Shown: positions 1 to 5,903, counted from the first letter of the stretch. The stretch: 8,118 nucleotides of DNA from Elusimicrobia bacterium RIFCSPLOWO2_01_FULL_54_10 (GCA_001799975.1 MGUQ01000012.1:1-8118); one strand, 5' to 3'. The notes: generated from the letters alone by a model not told the origin. Numbers and translations are program-made.

Positions 1-860
1 ATGTTATATCGGCCCTCGCGCGTAAAAATGGTGCCGTGCCGCGCGCACTGGGTGGGAAACACGCTGTCAAAAACGTCCACGCCGAGCGCAATGGAATCCA
101 GAATTTCGTTAACGGAGCCCACGCCCATCAAATAACGGGGCTTGTCTTCGGGCAGCATGTGCGTGGTTTCGCCCAATATTTTCATCATCTCCGGTTTCGG
201 CTCTCCGATGGAAAGTCCGCCGATGCCGAAACCGTCCGGTCCGAGTTTCAAAAGCTCTCCGGTGCACCATTCGCGCAAGGCGCGGTCCCGTCCGCCCTGA
301 ACGATTGGAAAGAGGCTGGGAATGCCCAGCTCGCGCCCGCGCGCCATGCCGCGCTTAGCCCAGCGCACGGTGCGCTCCGTGATGTCGCGGATTTTTTCCG
401 GGGCAGCATCGTGCATGGGACAGTCGTCCAAGAGCATGGCGATGTCCGAGCCCAACGCCTTCTGAGTTTCCATGCAGAGCTCCGGGGTGTAAAGCCGCGA
501 CGCCCCGCTGTAAAAATCACGGAAACTCAGTCCCTCCTCAGAAATTTGAATGCCGAAGGCCTTGCGGATGACCTGGAACCCGCCCGAATCGGTGAAAATG
601 GTCCCGTCCCACTGCATGAATTTGTGCAGGCCGCCTCCCTGCGCCACTTTTTCGTGGCCGGGACGGATGTGAAGATGCAGAGCGTTAGCGATGATAGCTT
701 GCGTGCCGATCTGGTGGAGCTCGTCGGGAGAAACGGTTTTGACACTGCCCTTGGTGGCCACGGGCATAAACACGGGGGTTTCCACCTCTCCGTGCGGAGT
801 GGTCAGGAGTCCCAGGCGGGCGCCGGATTTTAGGTCTTTCTCGGTGATTTTAAAAGGCAT
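1..860 (-). CDS. tgt: Queuine/preQ1 tRNA-guanine transglycosylase (Tgt), 3' end cut by window edge
   Basis: Tgt exchanges guanine-34 in the anticodon of tRNAs with GUN anticodons for preQ1 (bacterial enzymes), the committed tRNA step of queuosine synthesis in the cytoplasm. Translating the complement from the ATG at 860-858 gives 286 codons open to the window edge, about three quarters of a usual 370-380-residue enzyme. Visible marks: ETPVFMPVATKGSVK (27-41), the FTDSGGFQV motif with the general-base Asp91, the substrate-pocket IVQGG (186-190), GGLSIGEPK (214-222), YLMGVG (243-248), and VDVFDSVFPT with the nucleophile-equivalent Asp265. The C-terminal zinc site (CxCxxC...H) lies beyond the edge and cannot be checked. 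In the PTR-x-x-R loop the first Arg is replaced by Gln271 while Arg274 is kept. No Shine-Dalgarno is visible before this start. Divergent from typA. Confidence 0.96.
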   Translation of the reverse strand, partial: MPFKITEKDLKSGARLGLLTTPHGEVETPVFMPVATKGSVKTVSPDELHQIGTQAIIANALHLHIRPGHEKVAQGGGLHKFMQWDGTIFTDSGGFQVIRKAFGIQISEEGLSFRDFYSGASRLYTPELCMETQKALGSDIAMLLDDCPMHDAAPEKIRDITERTVRWAKRGMARGRELGIPSLFPIVQGGRDRALREWCTGELLKLGPDGFGIGGLSIGEPKPEMMKILGETTHMLPEDKPRYLMGVGSVNEILDSIALGVDVFDSVFPTQCARHGTIFTREGRYN

Positions 861-881
861 TTCGTGCGTTTTTGCTAGAAT

Positions 882-921
882 TTGATATAGTATTGGGCTT
901 TCGCAAGGATACAATTATACA
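882..921. promoter_or_regulatory. Divergent tgt/typA promoter region with overlapping -10-like hexamers
   Basis: The 63-nt gap 861-923 must hold promoters for both flanking genes. On the plus strand TACAAT (910-915) ends 8 nt before the typA ATG, which would place the transcript start at or next to the ATG; no good -35 is at normal spacing (TTGATA at 882-887 is 22 nt away). On the minus strand TATAAT reads from 919 to 914, overlapping the plus hexamer, and a second candidate pairs TTGTAT (914-909) with TACTAT (892-887) at a 16-nt spacer. The hexamers are visible; their use is inferred from AT-rich composition and position only. Confidence 0.45.
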
Positions 922-923
922 TT

Positions 924-2780
924 ATGACCACTAAAATGAAAGAAACAGAAACAGTTGTACCTCGCAGGGCCAATGTGCGCAACATCGCCATCATCGCCCA
1001 TGTTGACCACGGCAAAACCACGCTGGTGGACGCCCTCCTGCGCCAAACGGGGGAGTTCAAGGTCAAGCAGGATGAATCGCAAGATACCGTCCTGGACTCC
1101 AATCCTTTGGAGCGCGAACGCGGCATCACCATTTTGGCCAAGTGTACATCGGTGCCTTATAAAAACTTGACCATCAACATTGTGGACACGCCGGGTCACG
1201 CGGATTTCGGAAGCGAAGTGGAGCGCATTCTCGGGATGGTGGATGGATGCCTTCTTCTTGTGGACGCCGTGGACGGCCCCATGCCGCAAACCAAGTTTGT
1301 CCTGAAAAAATCACTCGAGCTCGGCTTGCATCCCATTGTGGTGATTAACAAGATGGACCGCGAAAACGCCAAGCCGCATGAAGTGCTGGACCAGGTTTTC
1401 AGTTTATTTATGGATTTGGGCGCCACAGACCCCCAGCTCGATTTTCCCGTCGTTTACTGTTCCGGCCGTGCCGGCTGGGCCACGCTCGACGCCGCGCACC
1501 CCACCGCAGATTTGGTTCCGCTTTTCGACACTATTGTGAAGCATGTCCCCGGTCCCGAGGCGGACCCCTCAGCCTCTCTTCAAATGTTGGTCACCATTCT
1601 GGATTACAGCAGTTTCCTGGGCCAGATCGCCATCGGCCGCATTGTGAACGGAAAAATCTCCAAAGCCCAGCAGGTGGCTCTGGTCCGGCTTGGCGGAAAG
1701 GTGGTTCCCTTCCGCGCCACGCAAATTCAGGGCTTCTTTGGCCTGGCGCGCAGGGAAATTGAATCCGCCTCTGCTGGCGACATTGTGGCGGTGGCCGGAA
1801 TGGAAAGCGTGGAAGTGGGAGAAACCATCGCCGCCGCGGACAACCCCGTGGGATTGCCGCCCATTCACATTGACGAGCCCACAATTTCCATGGAATTCTT
1901 GGTGAATGACAGCCCCTTCGCAGGCCTCGAAGGGGAATTTGTGACCACCCGCCACATCCGCGAAAAACTTCTGGAAAAGCAAAAGATCAGCGTGGGCTTG
2001 CGCGTGGAAGAGCTCGGCGCCGGGCGCAGCGGCAGTTCTCAGAGCGCATATAAAGTTTCCGGCCGGGGCGAGCTCCAGCTTTCGATATTGATTGAAACTA
2101 TGCGACGGGAGGGTTTTGAACTCGGCGTTTCCAGGCCCGAGGTGATTATCAAGACGGTGAACGGGGTCAAGCAGGAACCTTTTGAGTATCTCATCGTGGA
2201 CATTGAGAAGGAACATCAAGGGGAGCTTCTCCAGAATTTTGGCCGCCGCCACGCCGAAATCAAGGACATGCAGCCGGAAGGGGACCACCGCCTGCGCATC
2301 GAAGTTGTGATTTCGGCGCGCGCGTTGATCGGCTTTAAATCAGAATTTTTAACGCAAACGCGCGGCACGGGCATGATGCACCATTCTTTTCACGGCTATG
2401 CTCCCTTGGGCGATGACATCACCATCCGCAAAAACGGTGTGTTGATCGCCATGGAACGGGGCGACACCACGGGCTACGCTCTGGAAAATTTACAAGAACG
2501 CTCCACGCTTTTTGTCGGGCCCGGCGTGCCGGTGTATGAAGGCATGATTGTGGGGGAAAACTCGCGCGAGCACGACTTGACTGTGAATCCCTGCAAGAAA
2601 AAGCAGCTTTCCAACATGCGCGCCTCGGGCAGCGATGACGCCATCGTGCTCACCCCGCCCAAGATCCACACGCTCGAGCAAGCCATCGAATATATTTCCG
2701 ATGACGAGCTCGTGGAAGTGACTCCCAAAAGCATCCGCCTCCGCAAGAAGCAACTCCAAGAATCCAAGCGCAAAAAGTAG
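924..2780 (+). CDS. typA: Ribosome-associated GTPase TypA/BipA
   Basis: TypA/BipA is a translational GTPase of the EF-G/LepA class that binds the 70S ribosome and supports 50S assembly and stress or low-temperature growth. The 618-residue product matches the family length (about 600-620). GTPase motifs: AHVDHGKTT (25-33, P-loop), RERGITI (64-70, switch I), DTPGH (88-92, switch II), NKMD (142-145) and SGRAG (G5). Beta-barrel, EFG-III and EFG-C-like domains follow, then the TypA-specific C-terminal domain with [32 protein letters not shown] and the basic tail [17 protein letters not shown] 924 is chosen because it follows the likely promoter directly; ATG 936 is an alternative. No Shine-Dalgarno is visible. 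The last 46 nt, encoding the basic tail and stop, are repeated at 3421-3466, so this tail may have been rebuilt by incoming DNA. Confidence 0.97.
   Translation: MTTKMKETETVVPRRANVRNIAIIAHVDHGKTTLVDALLRQTGEFKVKQDESQDTVLDSNPLERERGITILAKCTSVPYKNLTINIVDTPGHADFGSEVERILGMVDGCLLLVDAVDGPMPQTKFVLKKSLELGLHPIVVINKMDRENAKPHEVLDQVFSLFMDLGATDPQLDFPVVYCSGRAGWATLDAAHPTADLVPLFDTIVKHVPGPEADPSASLQMLVTILDYSSFLGQIAIGRIVNGKISKAQQVALVRLGGKVVPFRATQIQGFFGLARREIESASAGDIVAVAGMESVEVGETIAAADNPVGLPPIHIDEPTISMEFLVNDSPFAGLEGEFVTTRHIREKLLEKQKISVGLRVEELGAGRSGSSQSAYKVSGRGELQLSILIETMRREGFELGVSRPEVIIKTVNGVKQEPFEYLIVDIEKEHQGELLQNFGRRHAEIKDMQPEGDHRLRIEVVISARALIGFKSEFLTQTRGTGMMHHSFHGYAPLGDDITIRKNGVLIAMERGDTTGYALENLQERSTLFVGPGVPVYEGMIVGENSREHDLTVNPCKKKQLSNMRASGSDDAIVLTPPKIHTLEQAIEYISDDELVEVTPKSIRLRKKQLQESKRKK
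2735..2780 (+). repeat. Direct repeat, copy 1: 3' end of typA
   Basis: This 46-nt stretch (starts CCGCCTCCGCAAGAAG, ends in the typA TAG) matches 3421-3466 at 44 of 46 positions. The first 39 nt are identical. The differences are A2774 against G3460 and G2777 against A3463. Both are third positions of Lys codons (AAA AAG here, AAG AAA in copy 2), so both copies encode the same [18 protein letters not shown]. It lies at the left edge of the inserted cassette. Confidence 0.95.
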
Positions 2781-2782
2781 TC

Positions 2783-2811
2783 TTGTAAAGTTGACCATTC
2801 TGGCATATACT
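2783..2811 (+). promoter_or_regulatory. Sigma-70-type promoter for the cassette nucleotidyltransferase
   Basis: TTGTAA (2783-2788) and TATACT (2806-2811) are separated by exactly 17 nt, the best-formed promoter in the window. It starts 3 nt after the typA stop and so belongs to the inserted DNA. The -10 ends 6 nt before the ATG at 2818, which predicts a transcript starting at or next to the start codon (leaderless or nearly so). Confidence 0.6.
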
Positions 2812-2817
2812 AATGCC

Positions 2818-3312
2818 ATGTCACTTTTTCTGCCCATAATTAACGCTTTCAACAAGGGAAAAGTCACCTATGTGGTGGTCGGAGGATTGGCTGTTGTGCT
2901 TCATGGCCATGCCCGATTGACGGCTGATGTGGATTTTATTATTGGTTTGGATGCGACTAACGCCGCCAAAGCCGTTAAAATCGCCTCAAAACTAGGATTT
3001 AAGCCGCGCGTGCCTGTTAATCCACAAGATTTTGCAGACTCAAAAAAAAGAGCTCTGTGGATCAAGCAAAAGGGATTAACTGTTTTTTCCTTTTACAACT
3101 CGAAGAATCCCTTAATCGGGATAGATTTTTTTGTAGATTATCCAATGAACTTCAAGGATATTTTGTCCCGGTCGGTCGTAAAACAACTTGGCAAAATACC
3201 CATTAGGATATGTTCGATCAACGATCTCATCAAAATGAAAATGAAAGCCGGGCGCCCAAAAGACCTGGAAGATGCCCGCATCTTAAAGATGATCAAGAAT
3301 GAGAAAGCATAA
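2818..3312 (+). CDS. AbiEii/DUF6036-like minimal nucleotidyltransferase, possible toxin of a two-gene module
   Basis: A 164-residue single-domain polymerase-beta-type nucleotidyltransferase. Visible: VVVGGLAVVLHGHARLT (19-35), the family's GG and HG-x-R segments, then DVDF (37-40) with metal-binding Asp37 and Asp39. Asp103 in GIDFF is a candidate third carboxylate. INDLIKMKMKAGRPKDLEDA (134-153) is the C-terminal block typical of AbiEii/DUF6036-like proteins. Such proteins transfer nucleotides to RNA or protein targets, and several act as toxins or phage-defence effectors; the substrate here cannot be read. ATG 2818 is preferred to an upstream TTG at 2791, because the TTG lies between the -35 and -10 hexamers and the residues it would add look non-coding. 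There is no Shine-Dalgarno. The gene is AT-richer than typA and sits between duplicated typA ends, so it was probably acquired. Its last 14 nt overlap the next ORF. Confidence 0.8.
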   Translation: MSLFLPIINAFNKGKVTYVVVGGLAVVLHGHARLTADVDFIIGLDATNAAKAVKIASKLGFKPRVPVNPQDFADSKKRALWIKQKGLTVFSFYNSKNPLIGIDFFVDYPMNFKDILSRSVVKQLGKIPIRICSINDLIKMKMKAGRPKDLEDARILKMIKNEKA

Positions 3313-3466
3313 TACTGGTTTTTCAGCCCACGAGAAGCGTCAAATATTATTCAATTTGCTTCATACAACGCCCCTGCAGAGACTTGAATGGCTAGAGGAA
3401 GGATTGAGGATTCTTGCCCCCCGCCTCCGCAAGAAGCAACTCCAAGAATCCAAGCGCAAGAAATAG
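3299..3466 (+). CDS. 55-residue chimeric small protein: cassette-encoded N part plus displaced TypA tail
   Basis: ATG 3299 overlaps the nucleotidyltransferase stop by 14 nt, and an in-frame TGA lies just upstream (3290-3292), so this is the only ATG start available. Residues 1-41 begin MRKHNTGFSAHEKRQ and run through TTPLQRLEWLEEGLRIL, a charged amphipathic helix pattern. I recall short helical proteins of this style beside AbiEii/DUF6036 nucleotidyltransferases, but I cannot verify a family here. Residues 42-55 are [14 protein letters not shown], identical to the TypA C terminus and read in the same frame from the 3421-3466 repeat, which also supplies the stop. Translation would be coupled to the upstream gene; no clear Shine-Dalgarno is seen. 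It may be a functional antitoxin-like partner with a swapped tail, or a gene truncated by the insertion and running into typA sequence. Coding by overlap and charge pattern is likely but not proven. Confidence 0.6.
   Translation: MRKHNTGFSAHEKRQILFNLLHTTPLQRLEWLEEGLRILAPRLRKKQLQESKRKK
3411..3435. repeat. Inverted repeat across the right cassette/typA-tail junction
   Basis: TTCTTGC (3411-3417) and GCAAGAA (3429-3435) are perfect complements around an 11-nt centre (3418-3428). The right arm lies in the typA-derived repeat and the left arm in the cassette. The left arm has no counterpart before copy 1. Paired 7-nt arms around a short centre resemble the core layout of tyrosine-recombinase sites, but a chance 7-bp match is possible. 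Confidence 0.35.
3421..3466 (+). repeat. Direct repeat, copy 2: displaced original 3' end of typA
   Basis: This is the second copy of the typA terminal 46 nt, 686 bp after copy 1. It differs only by two synonymous Lys-codon changes (G3460, A3463). Its TAG (3464-3466) directly abuts the complement of the DUF4321 stop (3467-3469). Because it keeps contact with the downstream host gene, it is the better candidate for the ancestral typA end. It now codes for the C terminus of the 55-residue ORF. Confidence 0.93.
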
Positions 3467-3733
3467 TTATTTGGCGATGCTGCGGTAAAGCCAGGCCGCT
3501 AAAAAAATCCCAATCACGGAAGGCACGTTAAACTTCAACAAACACCCAAAAGTCAGCTCCAAAACCCTTAAATCCAAAGTCGCGGGGCTCAGGCCCGCCG
3601 AAATTTCCTTGGAAAACAAGTCGTGAATGATTCCCTCTGGGAACGTGTGGCCTATAAAGCCGCCAATGAAGCTCCCAATCAGAGCTCCCACCACAATCAC
3701 CACCACTCCCGTCAAAATATTTTTTCCTTCCAT
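3467..3733 (-). CDS. DUF4321-like small membrane protein
   Basis: An 88-residue protein with two hydrophobic segments: NILTGVVVIVVGALIGSFIG (about 5-24, glycine-rich) and a C-terminal segment around VPSVIGIFLAAWLYRSI (70-86). Between them lies SAGLSPATLDLRVLELTFG (45-63), which closely resembles the GLSPP-x-TLDL-x(3)-LTFG block I associate with DUF4321, a family of roughly 70-90 residues without known function. Start at the ATG 3733-3731, supported by AGGAGG five nt upstream. It begins 9 nt after the stop of the carrier gene and is the last gene of the cutA operon. Its stop touches the displaced typA tail with no spacer. Function unknown; a role in the membrane is all the sequence supports. 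Confidence 0.82.
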   Translation of the reverse strand: MEGKNILTGVVVIVVGALIGSFIGGFIGHTFPEGIIHDLFSKEISAGLSPATLDLRVLELTFGCLLKFNVPSVIGIFLAAWLYRSIAK

Positions 3734-3738
3734 AAAAA

Positions 3739-3744
3739 CCTCCT
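3739..3744 (-). promoter_or_regulatory. Strong Shine-Dalgarno AGGAGG for the DUF4321 gene
   Basis: The complement reads AGGAGG with 5 nt before the ATG at 3733. It overlaps the TAG stop of the upstream carrier gene, so ribosomes ending that gene clear the site directly. It shows that this genome does use anti-Shine-Dalgarno pairing inside operons, in contrast to the unled starts at 924, 2818 and 5904. Confidence 0.85.
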
Positions 3745-5557
3745 ATTTTCCTGCAAAGATATGAAAAATGTATGCTTCGCCGTAAACGACCACCGTCATC
3801 AATATAAATATCTGCACAATCACCGGCGTCATGGTCTTGATCCACTGAAAAGGAGTGAAACGCACATCAATCTCCTTGCGGATAAATGAGAAAGCCACCA
3901 CGGACTGCGCGCTTCCGATATGAGTCCAGCAGCCGCCCACCGCGTAGCCCGCGATCTGCGCCATGGAGAAGAGGTAAAGAATTTCCAAATCCAGCCCGCG
4001 CAAGGCCCGGCTGGCAAAATCCGCAACCACATTGTTGTCCAGAATGGCTGAGAGGAACGTCACTCCCGTAAACTGCGCATAGGCCACATGCCCCGCGCCC
4101 AATTTTTCTATGCCCAGATTCAGAAGGTCCGACAGCTGGTTGAAAAATCCGGTCTTTTGCAGCAAGGTGATGGAGAGAAAAAGGGGCAGAAGGAATAAAT
4201 ATTCCTTGTACTCATGCGCCGCCTCTTTGAATGCGAGCGCGCGCGTCTTGCGGATTTTCCAAATGCCCAGAAGGGCCACGATAAATCCAGCGAAAGACGC
4301 GAGGAAAAGCGGCACATGGTGGTCGGCCGCGTGCCACACGAGCAGCCCGATGAAAGGCAAGAAAGAAAGCATCCCGATCCTTTGGGAAGAGACCCGCTTT
4401 TTCCCCATTCCCTTCAGAATGACGCGGATTTTTTTAAGGGAAGTGTCTTTGTTCTCCGAGTGGCCGGCCACCACATGGCCGTAGTGGTCATCCAGCGCCT
4501 CGTCCAGGTCCTCCGCCACATAGTGGCCCAGGATTTCCTTGCGCAGCGCCGCGGGCACGCGCTCCCGCGCCATGGCCTCGCCCAGAGGCTCGCCCTTATG
4601 GATGCGGCGGTTCACCTCTTCAAAATGCTCGCCCAGTTTCTCCTTCCACTGGTCCACATATTCGATGGCCGTGGGAACTTCCCCGTGGCGCGCCGCCTGA
4701 AGAAACCGCACGTCCGCCGTGTGCTGGTCCAGCACGTCCAGCTCGGCGATGTTCACGGTCTTTCCTTTAAGGCGCTTGCGGATGTTCCAGATCACGATAA
4801 AATAGCTTCCCACCGCGGCGGGCATACAATAGCGCAGAAAAAACGCATCATTCAAATAAGGGTGAAGGTTGGCTTTCATGATCAGGTTGGGCGGCTCGCC
4901 ATAGGCCAGCCACATGCCGCACACCGTTGTGACCACCGTTGAGATCATTACCGAATACAGGACCGCGGACATAGAGGCTCCCGCCAAGAGCAAAATAATC
5001 ACAAGCGTTCGGATCATGAGCCCGATCATGGAAACTCCGTCTAAAATGCCGGAAGCCACGGAGACAATTCCCACAATCATGGCGACCGTGGGCACCACCT
5101 TGCCGCGATATTTGGTGAGGAGCGCAAAGCTCACAGATTCCAGCAGGCGCGTTTGCGCGATCACGGCCACAAAGAATGTGAGGCCCAGGATAAAAAGCAT
5201 GGTGTCCGCGTGAAAGAGCTGGTCCAGCCCGTGGAGAGTGAAAAAGTACCGCCGCACAAAATCAAAAGCGGCAGCAGGCCCGTCGGATGAAATCTGGACC
5301 CTCAGGTCGGATCCCGGCCACCAGCCCCCCCAGAACGACGCCACAATGATCATAATGGCGCCCGAAACCAGGGCGTTTTTGTCAATCTGGTAGCGGATGG
5401 AGCCAAAAACAAACAAGGCGATGATGGTGAGGAACACTTCGGCCGCAATCATTGCGGGAGAAAAGGGATTTTGAATGCCGACAATGAAAAATATTGCTGA
5501 AACGATGGCGCAAGCCGTGAGGAACTTCTTGGGGGAAATAAAAATTATGTCGTTCAT
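3743..5557 (-). CDS. NhaD/ArsB-type ion transporter (IT superfamily) with a large central hydrophilic domain
   Basis: A 604-residue polytopic inner-membrane carrier with about 12 predicted helices in two halves. Half 1 carries SGILDGVSMIGLM (169-181) and YGEPPNLIMKANL (219-231). Half 2 carries the related SAILDNNVVADFASRAL (503-519) and CWTHIGSAQSVVAF (543-556). These paired re-entrant signatures mark the NhaD/ArsB/citrate (IT) superfamily. NhaD members are Na+/H+ antiporters, but the substrate here is not certain. Between the halves, about residues 260-392 are charged and hydrophilic, probably cytoplasmic, and larger than a simple loop. The start is ATG 5557-5555, which forms ATGA with the cutA stop and has AGGAG at 5572-5568. 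A GTG at 5578 would extend it by 7 residues but lies before the Shine-Dalgarno. The gene stops inside the next gene's AGGAGG. Cotranscribed with cutA and the DUF4321 gene. Confidence 0.85.
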   Translation of the reverse strand: MNDIIFISPKKFLTACAIVSAIFFIVGIQNPFSPAMIAAEVFLTIIALFVFGSIRYQIDKNALVSGAIMIIVASFWGGWWPGSDLRVQISSDGPAAAFDFVRRYFFTLHGLDQLFHADTMLFILGLTFFVAVIAQTRLLESVSFALLTKYRGKVVPTVAMIVGIVSVASGILDGVSMIGLMIRTLVIILLLAGASMSAVLYSVMISTVVTTVCGMWLAYGEPPNLIMKANLHPYLNDAFFLRYCMPAAVGSYFIVIWNIRKRLKGKTVNIAELDVLDQHTADVRFLQAARHGEVPTAIEYVDQWKEKLGEHFEEVNRRIHKGEPLGEAMARERVPAALRKEILGHYVAEDLDEALDDHYGHVVAGHSENKDTSLKKIRVILKGMGKKRVSSQRIGMLSFLPFIGLLVWHAADHHVPLFLASFAGFIVALLGIWKIRKTRALAFKEAAHEYKEYLFLLPLFLSITLLQKTGFFNQLSDLLNLGIEKLGAGHVAYAQFTGVTFLSAILDNNVVADFASRALRGLDLEILYLFSMAQIAGYAVGGCWTHIGSAQSVVAFSFIRKEIDVRFTPFQWIKTMTPVIVQIFILMTVVVYGEAYIFHIFAGK

Positions 5558-5871
5558 GATACGCTTTCTCCTATCCACTTAAGATAATCCGGGTTGCCTT
5601 CCTGGATGGGAAGGGCGATGACCTCCGGAACGGCATACGAATGGACCGCTTTTACCTTGTGGATAAGTTTCCTTATCAAAGCGTTCTTTGTTTTGATGAT
5701 GAGAAGCGATTCTGACGCGGTTTCAATCTTGCCTTTCCACCAATAGCTGGAGGAAATTTTGGGCACGATGTTGACGCAGGCAGCCAGTTTGGCGCGCAGC
5801 ACGGCCTGCGCAATTTTCTTCGCCTCTTTGGGCGACGAGGCCGTCACAAAAACCGCACGGTATCGTCTCAT
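5554..5871 (-). CDS. cutA: Divalent-cation tolerance protein CutA
   Basis: A 105-residue protein matching the small trimeric CutA1 family, tied to divalent metal tolerance in bacteria though its molecular role is unsettled. Family blocks in order: VFVTASSPKEAKKIAQAVL (7-25), LAACVNIVPKISSSYWWKGKI (29-49), ESLLIIKTK (54-62), VHSYAVPEVIALPI (76-89) and DYLKWI (95-100). The usual HPYxVPE is HSYAVPE here, a conservative-looking change. It is the first gene of a three-gene operon, and its TGA overlaps the carrier's ATG by four nt (ATGA), so translation is probably coupled. It starts 32 nt from the divergent peptidase gene. The minus-strand TATAAT at 5888-5883 ends 11 nt before its ATG, so its leader must be only a few nt. 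Confidence 0.95.
   Translation of the reverse strand: MRRYRAVFVTASSPKEAKKIAQAVLRAKLAACVNIVPKISSSYWWKGKIETASESLLIIKTKNALIRKLIHKVKAVHSYAVPEVIALPIQEGNPDYLKWIGESVS
5568..5572 (-). promoter_or_regulatory. Shine-Dalgarno AGGAG that fixes the carrier start at 5557
   Basis: AGGAG reads on the complement inside the end of cutA, 10 nt before the ATG at 5557. It favours that ATG over the upstream in-frame GTG at 5578. Confidence 0.7.
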
Positions 5872-5882
5872 TTAGGACTCTC

Positions 5883-5895
5883 ATTATAGTATAAT
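5883..5895. promoter_or_regulatory. Symmetric bidirectional -10 element between cutA and the M24 peptidase gene
   Basis: The 13 nt ATTATAGTATAAT is a perfect palindrome around G5889. It gives TATAAT on the plus strand (5890-5895, ending 8 nt before the peptidase ATG) and TATAAT on the minus strand (5888-5883, ending 11 nt before the cutA ATG). No convincing -35 is seen at 17 nt on the plus strand (CTCATT at 5867-5872). Both transcripts would be leaderless or nearly so. Symmetric -10 sequences are known to drive divergent transcription in bacteria; use here is inferred from position. Confidence 0.6.
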
Positions 5896-5903
5896 TACCC
5901 ACT

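Larger units (their letters stand above)
2781..3420 (+). mobile_element. Small cassette inserted at the typA 3' end, flanked by 46-nt direct repeats
   Basis: The segment between the two copies of the typA 3' end is 640 bp. It holds only a nucleotidyltransferase gene with its promoter and the first part of a small overlapping ORF. It is AT-richer than its surroundings: by hand count 43 of 120 bases at 3061-3180 are G or C, against 34 of 60 at 1261-1320 inside typA. Copy 2 of the repeat abuts the DUF4321 stop codon, so without the cassette typA and that gene would sit stop-to-stop. Regenerating a gene's 3' end at one border and leaving the displaced end at the other is how site-specific integrative elements that target gene 3' ends behave. 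No integrase, transposase or terminal inverted repeat is present, so the mechanism is unknown. Repeat-mediated homologous recombination is an alternative. Confidence 0.6.

Noticed and set aside
36..833. A 265-codon open frame on the plus strand opposite tgt
   Set aside because: It lies antisense to clear Tgt coding sequence, shows low-complexity His/Gly/Arg-rich composition, and has no recognisable motif. It is a shadow frame of a GC-rich gene.
1569..2288. A 239-codon open frame on the minus strand opposite typA
   Set aside because: It is antisense to the conserved TypA domains II-III and has no start signal. A shadow frame.
2791..2817. TTG start at 2791 for the nucleotidyltransferase
   Set aside because: It lies between the -35 and -10 hexamers and would add residues with no family resemblance. 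ATG 2818 fits the promoter and the family start.
2781..3466. Insertion sequence or transposon
   Set aside because: There is no transposase, no terminal inverted repeats, and the 46-nt flanking repeat is gene-derived and far longer than a transposase target duplication.
4214..4942. A 242-codon open frame on the plus strand opposite the carrier gene
   Set aside because: It is antisense to membrane helices and motifs of the IT-family carrier, and its His/Arg-rich product matches no family. A shadow frame.
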